Below the pieces are notes generated by a model, which did no database searches, had not been told where the DNA came from, and saw only the letters and a program-made list of their open reading frames with translations. Positions 10,551 to 22,344 of a stretch of DNA of 64,000 bases are shown piece after piece (the first letter of the stretch is position 1; each line of letters opens with the position of its first letter). The stretch comes from Opisthorchis felineus (taxonomy: Eukaryota > Platyhelminthes > Trematoda > Opisthorchiida > Opisthorchiidae): assembly GCA_004794785.1 (NCBI GenBank), contig SJOL01004096.1:85609-149608 (forward strand), in the 5' to 3' direction. Made by a program: the position numbers and the translations under genes.

Positions 10551-13500
10551 GTATGCGAATCATATTTACGACAAACTTCTCACTTTCTGTCTGTTTTCCT
10601 TTCTCCTTATGGGTATCAAGGGCTTCACTGGTAAAGTGAGTAAGCAAAGTCCTCATAAACTATTCATAGTCAGCCTAATCACTGTGTCCTTCATCGAATG
10701 GGCGTTAAAAAAGGAGCATTTTTTACGTTGTCCTCGGCGAAATTTCATGCAACCGCTTTAACTGAGATACAGAGCTTGAGGTTGCGTACAATCGTTGGTC
10801 ATAGCCTGAAGATGTCTATCCCGCCTCAGTGTGAACATTTCGATGGGTTACGTTGTAGCACGATATCTTCCGTCCAGTGACATGCTGCTTTAATGTCCAG
10901 TCGAAACCTGCTTCGGCAAACGGTGAAGGTATATAAACGAACTAGCGCATTTAGTGCATTTGTGGGTGGGTTTTTTTCATCCAGAGCCCTGAGGGAACCA
11001 GCCTTAACACAGGTATGCTATGAGTCTGTACACGTCCCAAGAGAAGCGATAGTCTTAACTTCAGAATCACCACCGCTGGACGCTCGTCCGTTCGCCAACC
11101 TTGAGAAGTAAATTTCAGTGTTTTCACGATGAAATCATACCACTTTGCGGTGATCTGTTTTCAGCCAACTTACTCAACTACTTAATTACTAAAAAACAGC
11201 TGTAATATGTGCAATCTGAGCCTCTAGTAATCTTCTCAATCGTCATCGATAGCCTTTTCCTATAGGATTGATTTGATTACTCGAATGGTTGGAGTTCGGA
11301 CGGCACTAGCGAACACGATACGCACGCCTGTTCTGCGATGGCTAGTGATAAACAAATGAAGTCGTCGCCCTCATTTGTAGGAACACCTACATCAAATTTA
11401 CCGCCAAGCCGGCTTTGGTGATTGCAGGGTCTTCCCACTTGAGTTTCAAGTTGTCAACCCGAATAAATTTCAGCAGTTATCCCTAAAAGGTGCGGAGTCC
11501 GGGGAAGTATGACGCATTTCACAGGTGTGAATTTCGGTTCTGTTCGATGGTTCATAGCCCTGTGGCTAGAAGAGAGATCCGCGGGGATATAAATAGTGTT
11601 GATACTTGGCTATCAGTAATCGAAACGGACCGCTCGAGCTGCAGGACTGGAAAGGATGATAAACAGCAGCTGGAACAGTTAAGTCCACAGATGGTTACAG
11701 TGAAGAGACAACCAACACCAGGTGGTTAATTCTCTCTATTCTTCTTTATTAGATCGTGTCAAAGAACTATGTCTGTTTTTCGTCATTTTCACTCTTTCCT
11801 GTCATTTGAAATCTAGATTAATGGGCTTACATACATTCGTCATTCGTGGTCAAATAAGATTATGTGTTGAGACATTCAAAAAAGTACAGAAAAGACCTGC
11901 CTTTTATCCACAGCAACGGAATAACTTGATTTAGGTCATCAGTAACATTTAATAGCACAAAGCCTATGCCTGTTTTAAATACAGTTTTATTGATCGTTTT
12001 ATGATACTTTTTTGGGAACCACTTCACTGGCAACAGACAAACTAATTTGACGCGAAGGGGATGTTAAATTTTGCGGCGTCTTTAGTCTTAAATTGTAGAC
12101 AAACAAAAATTGTGAGGTAGAGACACATGGGGAGCTGACAGGTAAAACTGCAAGAAGCAAACATTTAACCGCCCATCATATAGAATACTGGTCGAAGTGA
12201 GAACAGTCTGACTACTCGTTGCTAGACGACCAGAAAGTCAACTCGTTTTGATTGTTGTAAAGAATTAACAGAAAGTGTCACTGATGCGGCTTCTGGGGAG
12301 AATGCTTGCTAATACAATGGATAACTTTCATATTTCTTGCCACTGGTTTTGAATTCCGATAGGCCTGAACAACTATTCTGTTTGCCAGAAAAGCCACATA
12401 GGCTGTTGACCTTCTTCTGTACCCTTGGGAGTGTGGGCGACATGTTTGCACGGAGTCTTGAACTAATATCCTTCTCAGTGAAAGCCTACTGCGACTTTCT
12501 TGTATCATACTATGCTATACTGCTATATTATACTTCCATATCATAGTCCCTAAACGTACCAATTAGCTTCTAGCCTATCCTAATATCGACCGTTCCAACT
12601 CTGTTTTCCACTGTGGTTTTTTTACCCCCCAACCGCAAATTTTTATTTAAGGTTATGGTAACAAGACACCAAACCAAAAGGCTCTGAAGTAAATTACGAC
12701 AATCCGCATTGTGAAGCACGAGCACTCGAGGTAGCCCAACGCTTAAGCCGCCGAGGTCCGTGGTTCGAACCCCAATCAGGCTGTGATCGCTTCTGTCTAG
12801 TCTTCGGCAACCTAGCACTATTTCGGCTCTGATGTCTCATTCAGGCTGCACCTCAGAGCCTGTAACTATTAAAACGCCGGCCACCTTCGCCAAATTAATG
12901 AGCCGATAGGCCTTGAGTGCCATAATCATTTATCTGTCATCTAAGTCCTGAAGATCTCTTCAACAACCGGTCCACTGCTGAAACCAGTGTTCCCTTCGGG
13001 GTTTTATTCATCCTGACTTATCAGATTTTCAGGACGTTGGTGTACGAATCCTCTGCTAAGATCGTATCACAAAGCCACTCTGCTAATTTTTTCTTGCCAT
13101 TCCTAACACACTGGTTCGTCCCGGACTAACTGCTAATACTTTTCAACGCATGTGCCAAGGCTGCTGATATTCTTCGGCGTTATTTGCGTCACATGGGTTG
13201 TGTCAAGTTTTTCACCTGTTAATCCTCAGTTTAGATATGGGACGATTTCTTAGACAGATTTCTTAGACACATGACTGTTCTTGCTTGTGATGTAGTCTCA
13301 GGAAGTTGAAACCATCGGTCACTAAATAGTAATTAGTATATTTTTAGACCCATTTTATGGTATAATCACTGTGGCAGCATGTCAACGTGCTCTTGACAGC
13401 GCAGTGCAACCGCGTAACTCAATTTGGTGGATCCTTGTTCTAAATGCACATTACCATGACTTGTTGCATCCTCCGAGTATACCCAGTTGGATGGACAGCG

Positions 13501-13688
13501 TGTAATCGATCTTCGTAAGGGCACAGAGGTGGCTGTTTATACCAACATATTTTTGAATGTTATACAGCAACGGATACTTGTTTCACTTGACTCTTCTGTT
13601 GGTGGAGGTTGGAGAATGATCATTCCACATATTGTTAACTTTGGTGTTGCAGCTGTCTAACTTTGATCTTTATCACTCACAATTCCAG
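10551..13688 (+). other. Intron of tRNase Z gene with repeats
   Basis: This 3.1-kb intron contains a diverged family A SINE at 12725-12850 and several short open frames. One is 69 codons on the + strand at 12337-12546; it has plausible composition but no motif. No gene is supported. Confidence 0.5.
12725..12850 (+). repeat. tRNA-derived SINE, family A, diverged copy 2
   Basis: gtccgtggttcgaacccc at about 12756-12773 is a near-perfect B box preceded by a degenerate A box. The body retains tgtctag and ggcaacctagca but has drifted from the other copies. It lies in the same orientation as tRNase Z. Confidence 0.65.
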
Positions 13689-13830
13689 CACCTTTGGTAC
13701 TGCCATTCGAATAGGCAAGGAGATGGAAGCTACGTCTATCATGCTCACTCACTTCAGTCAACGTTACGGACGATTGCCGTCGATTGACGAATTTCGACCC
13801 AACGTCGCCGTTGCATTCGATTTCTTGAAG
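13689..13830 (+). CDS. tRNase Z (ELAC2-type) exon with HFSQRY motif
   Basis: The exon begins after cacaattccag and ends at a GTACGC donor. Its first base completes the serine codon left open at 10550, giving KHSTFGTAIRIG across the junction. MLTHFSQRYGRLP follows. The histidine at 13750 is the last conserved zinc ligand of the family. The exon ends NVAVAFDFLK in phase 0, corresponding to the conserved AFD stretch. Length (47 codons), phase and motif order all agree with ELAC2. Confidence 0.93.
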
Positions 13831-14439
13831 GTACGCTACAACCACGGTCCTCATTTTCATTGGTGAATAAAACTCCAGATTTATCGTGCAGATGCTTTCA
13901 GGCTTCCACTCGTCAGGAAGGAGATTTCTTCACATTCCCAGTCCATTGGTAATATATCCCGTCTGATTACACTGATGACAACCCATCTGTATGCGTGTGG
14001 TGGGACTTCAAGACTCTCATCCGGAAAGTTGCAGTTTCACCGTCCTGGAGGCTTGATGGCTACCCACTGTTGCTAAATCTCAATAGGACTGAAACAGTTA
14101 CAGACCGCCTCTCAGTTTTTTAGCACAGGCAGACTTGCAGGATGAAACTATTGTTGGGTTATCTGCCTCACCGTTTCAAGGTTTATCTTTTTTGTCATCA
14201 ACGATGCGTATCTTTGGACTAAAACTGGACGTCTGACGTACGAAGCCAGCACGTAACCGCTACTGGGATAACATACGCTTAACGCGCGTGAATCATCACG
14301 TCTTAACAGGTGGAGACATTTTTACTGTCAAATACCGTCCAGCATATCTGCTGGTCGTGTCGACTTATTTGGAACCCATCATTAGTTCTCAGTCAAAGAA
14401 CACATCGGATCTCTAAACCTTGCTCTACCAATAGCTTTT

Positions 14440-14510
14440 GACGCGCGAAGGATCTCAGGGTTTCAAGGAGGGTTGTCTCTAGATCCTGGATTCAATCCTC
14501 CCTCCAAAAT
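14440..14510 (+). repeat. Possible tRNA-like fragment
   Basis: tcctggattcaatcctccct near 14483 resembles a B box, with a weak A-box-like part upstream. It cannot be folded into a tRNA. It may be a decayed SINE head in a tRNase Z intron. Confidence 0.2.
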
Positions 14511-15100
14511 GGCACGCCGCTAGTATAGTATTTCTAAATTCCTCACAAAAATCTCCGAATTCAACACAGTTTTCTCATTCACGTTTTGCTTTTGTTTTGA
14601 TGCTCTTTAGAGCTCCATCGCTAAAGTAATTCAACTAAATTCCCAGTATTTGTGCAGAACAAGTGGAGGAGTGGAAATATTGTTTTCACTTTGAAGTGTA
14701 TCTGCTGAGGCAAATTGTCCTGGGTCATGTGCTAAAGCGGAAGTACAAGGTTGGACAATTTTGCTTAGTTACTTACTTGTCGTTGCGGAATTTTTCGAAT
14801 GCCACATGTTCATAAATCAACCCTTCACACGTCCAAGGATATGCAGTCTTCCCATCAACTGTGAATTTAACAGAATAATCGTCCCAGGACAAGAAGAGAA
14901 CTCCCACCGGTGTGGTGTCGGTGCCTACTTCATCAATTTCACCACAAGCATTTTACGTGCATGTCACTAGCTCCGTTTAAGTAGCAAAAAACTTGGCATA
15001 ATTAAATTCAGATTCGCTCCGCCTAGTCAGTCGTTCTCTAGGGCCATTGATGCGTTACGTATAAAGGGTTTTCGGTACCGGGTGATTCCATCCGAGCCGG

Positions 15101-15298
15101 GGGGCGAGATAGCTCAGTGGTTAGAGGGCGAATCTACTGACCGGAAGGTCCGTGGTTCGAACCCGACCTCTGCCTCTCGACTTCTCCTATCTAGGCAACC
15201 TGGCAGGATCCCAGCCCTCGTACTTCCTTTGGGTGGCATGGCGGCTAGGCACCGAAAGGGTGTTATGGCTGAACGATTTATTTATGTATTTATTTTTA
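15101..15298 (+). repeat. tRNA-derived SINE, family A, best-preserved copy
   Basis: A box (agatagctcagtggttagag, about 15107-15126) and B box (gtggttcgaaccc, about 15152-15164) are spaced as in a tRNA gene. A non-tRNA body with aggcaacctggcaggatccc follows, then a T/A-rich tail with repeated tttatt. This is the reference copy for the family in this window. Read as protein it gives RGSNPTSASRL and similar strings, so predicted proteins carrying it are artefacts of the SINE. It is inserted in the last visible tRNase Z intron, sense orientation. Confidence 0.9.
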
Positions 15299-16158
15299 TC
15301 CGAGCCTTCCCAACTTCGTTCACCCTTTATGTATCATTATCCATAACCTCACTCTTCTGTTCGACCTCGTTGTTCACTACATTCGTCAACAGCATGTTCA
15401 TCTTCAATCATCCCGTCACTGTCGGACCGTGACCAGAAAGTGGTACATTTATATACCACACAAAGTCGCTCACCAGTACAGTTCTAGGTCCGGCTTTATC
15501 AATCATGCCTAACACTCTTCCCATGAATCTGATCATCTGGATGAATTGTGTTTCGCAATCCAGTAGTTGCGAACCTGATCGAATGGGATTACTTTAGTCA
15601 GAGGACCAACATAATGCGCAATATATTTTACTACACAACATCTGTTTCACCTTGAAGGGTAAACCGAATTTTATTGTATTCGTCACGTGTTGAAAAGGCT
15701 ATGAACCAGCGGTGTACTTGGCATTGCACGACCTTTTGTTGACCGACGAGTTTTAAGCTTCTGTGCAACCAACGCTTTTCGGCCCTATCAGCTCTTGAGC
15801 GGCCGTTTTGTCAGCTGAGGTTATTGCATGAACTCGCTAAGGTGTGTGATGTGTTTCCACAGACGCAATTCACATAAGAGAAGTGGTCAGTGCATTAAAT
15901 TCTATGCCGGATTAATTTGCTCCAGTAGAAGAGCGACTGATCCACTAATCAAAATGGACTATGTACTGCCAGGTAGTCGAGCGCCATCACCCTCTTCTGT
16001 GATTGCCGAAGATAAACTCTTTTTTATCCATCCATATCCCTCAAAACTCGAAAAATATTGTTGCGCGACTCCTTGTTTTTTTTGCTGTTTGTTTTTGTGA
16101 ACAGTGACCGCCTGTACGTTATTTCCCTCCTTCCCCCCCTTCTTATTCTCGTCTTCAG

Positions 16159-16359
16159 TTCAGGTTCAGTGATTTACCACGGCTACCCTACTATGTTCCC
16201 TATTATAAGTATGCCTTCGGGAAGCATTGGGATACAGTACAGGCTAAGACGGAAGCCTACTCGTGGCGCAAGATCCGCCAGTCACAACAGCAGAAAGTGG
16301 AGGATGCCACGGCGACGATGACTTCAATCGGCGGTTCGGTTCGGGCCGCATCTCAATAA
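16159..16359 (+). CDS. tRNase Z (ELAC2-type) terminal exon
   Basis: The acceptor ctcgtcttcag is preceded by a long C/T tract. The exon opens in phase 0 with FRFSDLPRLPYYVPYYKYAF, which continues directly from FDFLK at 13830. This matches the family pattern in which the AFD-helix is followed by a D-(L/F)-P segment. The remaining 46 codons are Gln/Lys/Arg-rich (SWRKIRQSQQQKVEDA) and end in TAA at 16357-16359, a typical short charged ELAC2 tail. Together with the other exons this gives about 340 residues of catalytic half. The longest open frames over this DNA are in other frames, so the exon is easy to miss. Confidence 0.85.
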   Translation, partial: FRFSDLPRLPYYVPYYKYAFGKHWDTVQAKTEAYSWRKIRQSQQQKVEDATATMTSIGGSVRAASQ

Positions 16360-16738
16360 CCGTCCATCGCTTTCCCTCACCTTATTATGGTTTGTATAGT
16401 CAATTCTATACCGATGCTTGCCTACGAATTGGCAATATAGTGTATTGAATGACGTGAGTTACGTTTCTATAAAAGGTGGTCGGTTAGAAGTAGTGCGTAG
16501 TTTGATTCTGTCGGAGCGTGAACTCTTGGTTCTTCTATTTGTTCATGCACTATGCTCAAATATAACAGTTGCAACCGGCGAAAATATCAGTTGGTTGCTG
16601 AAAGAAGTGAAATGGATAGCTTTAGATTCGCCCTTTACCAGATTTCTGTTATACATATTTGCTCCGCAACCTTACCTGTCAGACAGCTTTCGATGTCGCT
16701 GGTACAACTGACTTATTTTTGGAAGTGAAGAAGGGCTT

Positions 16739-16744
16739 AATAAA
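16739..16744 (+). promoter_or_regulatory. Possible poly(A) signal of tRNase Z gene
   Basis: This is an AATAAA about 380 bases after the tRNase Z stop codon and the first canonical signal seen on this strand. Assignment is by position only. Confidence 0.35.
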
Positions 16745-16759
16745 TTAGTCACAAAATCT

Positions 16760-17060
16760 CATTCACTTGTAGGCGGTTGTGAGATTTGTAGAATTCACTT
16801 TCACATCATTTTCGTTTGAATAGTCCTCCTTCTGTCCTGGCGCTATTAGTCTTGTTGGTCCATACCAAACGTGGGAAGCATTGAGCTTATTTTAGCTCAT
16901 CAACATGGTTCAAACTCCGGACATGTGACATACGCTGGAAGCGTGTTACCATTGCTCCACCAGCACAAATCGGATGCACCGGTATTATCCGGTCTGAACA
17001 GGCGAACGTGTTCACACTTAGCGATGTGATTGGTTTGTCCGAACCCCGTCCCTGCTCCCT
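16760..17060 (-). repeat. tRNA-derived SINE, family B, - strand copy
   Basis: Read on the - strand, ggtggagcaatggtaacacg is followed by tgtccggagtttgaacc, an A-box and B-box pair. Then come atgttgatgagc, a segment with tggaccaacaagact, and ggactattcaaacgaaaatg. The same order of blocks occurs at 48480-48700, and the head matches 196-270. Open frames exist on both strands across it, which is typical of such repeats and not evidence for a gene. Confidence 0.6.
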
Positions 17061-18725
17061 TTGGTGTGGAGACATCAGAACAATTGCGCCAGAAAGGGAA
17101 AAAGATTGTGTCAAACGTGAATGATGTGAACATGACTATTTTTATCGTATGAAGCTGGTTTGAATCCATGATCGATTATTTTGAAATGCCGAAAAAAGCG
17201 CGTAGCTTAAGTTTGGAATACTCAAATACAAGATGCTTCTTTCCTTATTCGTTTTCTCGATTGAAATCAGTGATCTCGAGTTGTGATTCAGATGTGATCT
17301 TTGGATTCGGATCCCCGAAACCAGCCAGTTAGTTGTGGCGGTAAAATCACCTGTGAGCGCACAACCAGGCGAGTGAACCCTGTGCACTGAACGATATTGA
17401 CTTATCCTCATAGCTAGATTATGTCAAATGAACATTGTTCATCCGGTAGGTATGTTCAAAAACAGTTGGGCAGATGAATTAATGGGCCGGCACGTGACTT
17501 TCCACCTTCGATCAAGGACAAATAAAAGATGAGTTAGAGATTTAATTAGGTGAACGAAAGTTTGCAAGAAGACCAAGTTTTTGTGTAAACTTAAGGCGCA
17601 CCTCAGGTTAGTTGCGGGTGTAGAGCGCTGGGCATAATGATAGTAAATCGCAAACGGTGTAAGCTGTTTTGCTACGATGCTTTGGAAGGTGCCGAACCAC
17701 TCAGTATATGTCAACAGTCAATGGAGCGTCATCGTCAGTTGCAAGCCGTACGTATGTGGAACAGCAGTCCTAGCTTTCACTTCAGTTTCATCGTATTTTA
17801 GCAACTTTTCTCCTACTTATTCGGTTTCTTGGACTTTGAATGGAAGATACGTCGATCGGGTTTTTTTCATCAACCAAAGCATCCGAACACTATTATTCGT
17901 GCCCGAAGTCACGAAGCCATATTACTTATAAGTTGGCAATGTTTTTGTAACCCTTGCGTCTGTGCTTTCTCCTCCGATAGCAATCATACTGGAGTGCCAC
18001 CGAGTGCTTATACGCCACACGCATGCACTATCAGATTGACAAGTTTCAGACCGCATTTGAAGCAGACGCGGTCAAACAAGCATGTGTTATTTTGGATCCG
18101 CCGATTTCATATTCTTTGGAAAGTGAAACAAACCTACCTGGAATCCAGAAGGTTTCATTTCGGAATGGAAAAATAAGCCACAGTCATCTGAAAAAAGTTT
18201 CATGCGGACGTTGGATTCAACCGTGTTTTCATCAGTAATTGAGCACATAACCCTCCGGTCGGTATTGAATTGGTGTGCCACTTTCGCAATGGTAGGATGC
18301 CTCTATGCAGATGGTTGTTAGATAGAGGCTCCAAATGACTGGGGCATGAACATAGTCCTGTTTCATTCCGGTATCGATTACGAAATCGATCGAGGTAGTT
18401 TCATTGGTCTGCCTCCGAACTTTCGTCCCAGTGTGAAAGCCTTTGATAAGGCTGACACATTTATTTGGACCGCCAAGTTTCCACGTTTCTATGTTGATTA
18501 AGTCGGTCTCTGGTGATATCCACAAACAGTCTATGAGGCGGTTAATTCTGTTCACAATATTTCCCTTGCGGTAAAACTGTCATCGCGCCCTTCTACACGG
18601 CCGCCGCGTATTGATAAGTTAGCTGCAAGACACTTGTTCTAGTGGGTGTGGTCAAACGAGTATGAAGCAATATGAGTATGAGTCCATCGAATCACATTCT
18701 TCCAGCTGGAGTGCTCCAACAGATA
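17061..18725. other. No supported feature
   Basis: Several 60-115-codon frames overlap each other on both strands (for example 17829-18176 and 18232-18555). None has a motif or a convincing splice partner. Confidence 0.4.
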
Positions 18726-19199
18726 AACTTTAGTCGGCCAACTCTTTTTTGAGTAGCCAGCCAGCTGGAATGAATGAATGTTCAAAGCACTGGACGCCTC
18801 CACATAGTTGGACAGCCGCAGGTGGCTTGCGCGGAAGTTCTTTTGAATTTTGGCACAGTACCGCGTCTTCCCTGTTCTTGGCTGGAATACCGCATCTTTC
18901 ATCTGCGTGGCTGGTTCGCACTATTAGAATAGACGAAGTGAAGTTACATACTCCAACGGGCATCGTCAATCCAGTAAGTGTGCATCGCGAACTAAGCGAT
19001 GGATTGGGCAAATTAATGGAATAATTAAATTGATGCATTTCAATCATGGAACCATTAGCGTCAATGTAGTGACGAGTGTTGCTTTTATTCAACACACTAA
19101 TCATCGCCGCACGGGTGAATTGTTCGTTAGGTTCAAGTCAATTATTCCAAAAGATACAGCCAAACAAATCATTGTGAACCGGCTGAGACGAAAAGTTTG
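18726..19199. other. Conflicting open frames, coding status unresolved
   Basis: A - strand frame of 124 codons (18730-19104) is Cys-rich, with eight or so cysteines. On the + strand, an AG at 18924-18925 opens a 91-codon frame ending at 19199 with a basic C-terminus (NRLRRKV then stop). Both read plausibly and they overlap, so at most one is real. I recognise neither. Confidence 0.25.
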
Positions 19200-20011
19200 A
19201 TAATTTTCCTCTTGAATCACAAAAGGTCCACGTTCATATGGCTTTGTGGATTGTTACAGACAGACAAACTATTAACTATCAGCAGCACATTCCCACATGT
19301 TCGAGCAACCAGTTACCTCCAACAATCAGGCCTACGTAATCAATGCTGGTTTGAAGAAATATGGAAATATTCACCTTCCGGGTCACAGTAGGATGCCCAT
19401 TCAGATCTGAATTATTTACGTACCCGTACACGGTTAAAATTCAACGTAGAATACACAAAGATTCATTTTACATGACTCGCCCACACAAACACGGCACCCA
19501 CCAATCTGTCCTCAGCTGTCGTCACTGCATAGGTTAACAAGTGCTTATTTGTTATCTACTTGCAATTTGTAAGTAGTAAAACATTAGGAATCCGATGAGA
19601 TCAGCTGCCACCAGTGAGTCAATTTGGGAAACAGGTATGAACACAAAATCGAGTTGAGATCTCATGTGATGAATTGAGCCATTATCTAAAACTATATTTT
19701 ATATGACCGTCCTAATGAAGGCCTGTTGCAGTGACACCGTGGCGGACAACTTGTACCTTGGCACATCAAGACAGGTCCATTTAATCTTTTAATCAATGTT
19801 CCGAATCAGGGCACTGGATACTTCGTCGTCATGTCTTTGAGCCCAACAGGGGTTGTGTATTGTACTGGTGCTCTGTGTATCTGGCTGCCTTAAATACGCC
19901 ATAGCCGTTATGTTGCACAGGAAATACCACACCGTTCATACCTATGGTCCGACGTGGTGGGCTGTAGATGAACTTTCTTTTGCTTGGCTTAGTGCTTTCA
20001 ATACAATTTTA

Positions 20012-20259
20012 GGCTGAACCGAATCAAGGATCTCGTTTTGGTTAACATATCCCGAGTTCAACCAGTTCAGTTCAATTCAATCACAGTGTCTCAAAAATCA
20101 GACCAAAAACAAATAACAAGTTTCTTCATTTGGATGCTGTTTGGAACCAATCGAGAAGTAATCGTTTCAGGAAGATTTAGTGAATCCCATCGTCATTTAG
20201 CAAACATCTCAAAAACTTCCCCTCATATTTATTCCTTCGACCGATTAAATTCAACTTGA
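20012..20259 (+). CDS. Candidate terminal exon, unknown
   Basis: After the acceptor-like caattttag a frame of 82 codons runs to a stop. It starts with one base of a split codon. It is rich in Ser, Thr and basic residues and includes NREVIVSGRFSESHRHL. No domain is recognised and no upstream partner exon was identified. The size is within chance expectation. Confidence 0.22.
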
Positions 20260-21194
20260 ATTGTAACCTCAACGTTTTAAACAGTGCCTCAAAGTGGTTA
20301 CCTCGAGGGAACTAGCAAAGTCGTCCTTTTCACTCCACTGAAATGCTCGCATGGGGTCCCTTCACACTCAGCTGGTGTCCAGCGTACGCGACGTATCTTT
20401 GACTGCTCAGCGACTGAGGCGACCAGAATCTGAGGGATGAATTTGCTCCAGTTCCTGCTACCTTTGAATACTTCACAACTGCGGAAACCAATCTGTTACC
20501 ACTGGGGTGCTTCATGACCAGAGTACAGCTCAAACAGACGTAAGGTTAAACGACACGCCGGAAATCTTGGTCTCCAACTTCCATGCGAATTTCACTGATG
20601 TGAACAGGACCGGATGGTAGTCTGTGTGGAGCTAATCGCCGTTGATCGTCAAGCGTAAGCAGCTCAGTCACAACGTTCGTGAGTAGAAACAGATCTTATG
20701 GTAGGTGGCTATATGCAACTGAACCCTGGTACATGAGTTTCCCCCCAAATGGAGTACTCCAGATGCCCATTCTCGAAGGCAACCAACACCCTTCCACCCG
20801 AATTAATTTTAATTTAAAGTACTTAAAACTGTACAGCACCTTGCCTGTTTTGGCACTGGATCCTATGAATGGGGTCGTGGAGACAACAAAAACGATGAAT
20901 CCACTCAGTTTGTGCATCGATAAAAAGATCGTACAGAGATCTCATATTTTGACGTAACATACTTACCATATTTTCACTGAAAACTCTTCACCAGTCAGCG
21001 ACCAGTTTCAATCTTGTTGGGACTCGTAGGATAGACGCACTCCCCACGTTTCTGTCGTCTTCAGGTTCTACTTGGACCCGAACTGGACGGAATTTGCCAA
21101 ATACCTTCGGCCGCACACTAATTTGCTTGTGACGGGAAATTCAACTCAGTCCAGCTGAATCTCGTTTATGATGGTGTTACTCAACTAAGTGTGC

Positions 21195-21290
21195 CGCACG
21201 ACCTTATGAGTAGTGTGTTACATCCAGACAATGTACTGCGATATCGTACCAAATGAAACATGAAGCGGCCTTAAACAGTTAAGTCTTCCG
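21195..21290 (+). repeat. Dispersed repeat family C, copy 2
   Basis: Contains ctgcgatatcgtaccaaatg and gaaacatgaagcggcctt, which align with 7955-8005 and with 25910-25970. Same orientation as the other copies. Confidence 0.45.
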
Positions 21291-21848
21291 TCAAAACCAA
21301 ATCAGTGTGCAAAAGAGAGAGTACTTGGGAAGATCTCATAGTTGCCCATAGTTATGGAGTACATTTTGCTTCAACTTGTGTGTATGAAAGCGGTACCCTC
21401 CTGAAGGTTCACCAACCTGGAATCAAGCAACTGTACTATGAATTGGCAGATGTAGGTCGAGCATCTTCCGTATATCCGTTTAGTGTAAATATGCTCTGAC
21501 ACATGAGAGGCTGTGTGATTAGTGCAGCAGGCAAACCACTCCACCAAGCATCCATTTAACCGCGCACTCAGGATATCTCCTCGAATTGTGGCGAAACGTT
21601 TGCGAGGAATTTGCCTAACTCGACAATCAGGTCAGCGAACTTGTGAACAAACAAGTGACACATCCGATCTCCCAATATTCTGACACACTGCCAACTGAGC
21701 GGAAGACAACTACACTACTTATTGATAACTATTTCATCAAACGGGCTGAACCCAGTAATCCCTTTAATACCTGTTCGCACTGAACGCCAATATGGTCCAT
21801 GACCGCGTTGTGTTGCGGCCAACGGAGGAAACTAGCAACCACAATGCC

Positions 21849-22127
21849 TCAAGAACGATGCAATACATCCACGGGACAAGTCCTAGCGTAACGTATAATG
21901 GACCGGTTTTTGGTACGTTTCTTCATCTGACCCCAAGGTTTATATTTCAAATCAAATAGAAGCAGATCTTTTGGGCTGAATGTGACTAATTTCTCAACGA
22001 TGACTCCATTAACAAATGAACAAACGTCTCTCGATTTCAAACTTGAACTATCTTTTAAACTATTACATACATTCAGCGGAAGATTCACAGCTTCTTCCCT
22101 TGGTTTGTTCAGTATCACTGACAGCAT
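21849..22127 (-). CDS. Candidate exon or small ORF, unknown
   Basis: This is a 92-codon - strand frame that starts at an ATG just after an AG (gagaagtag). It ends with a basic segment, QMKKRTKNRSIIRYAR, and a stop. Codon periodicity looks good, but a 120-codon frame on the opposite strand (21982-22344) overlaps it. There is no recognised domain. Confidence 0.2.
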   Translation of the reverse strand: MLSVILNKPREEAVNLPLNVCNSLKDSSSLKSRDVCSFVNGVIVEKLVTFSPKDLLLFDLKYKPWGQMKKRTKNRSIIRYARTCPVDVLHRS

Positions 22128-22344
22128 CTTACAGACCTACTTCTCGGCCGTTAACCTTGACGTCATTTTCCGAAAAATTTACTCCCGCTTTGACAAGGTA
22201 CTGTTAAATCAGACCGATGGTTTTATCGCAAGACTTCATGCAAACTGTTGTAATCCTAATCTTTGCAAGCAATGTAACTCAGTGAGTCTGAAAAATGATA
22301 TCATAATTGGCATTAGATTGCGATGCAACATTCGAAAGTCGTAG

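Noticed and set aside
13867..13975. Short frame after cgtgcag tested as the next tRNase Z exon after 13830
   Set aside because: Its residues do not fit the family, whereas the exon at 16159 continues in phase with the expected D-L-P segment.
15082..15432. 116-codon + strand open frame
   Set aside because: It is the family A SINE read as protein; the same string of bases recurs at 9020 and 57828.
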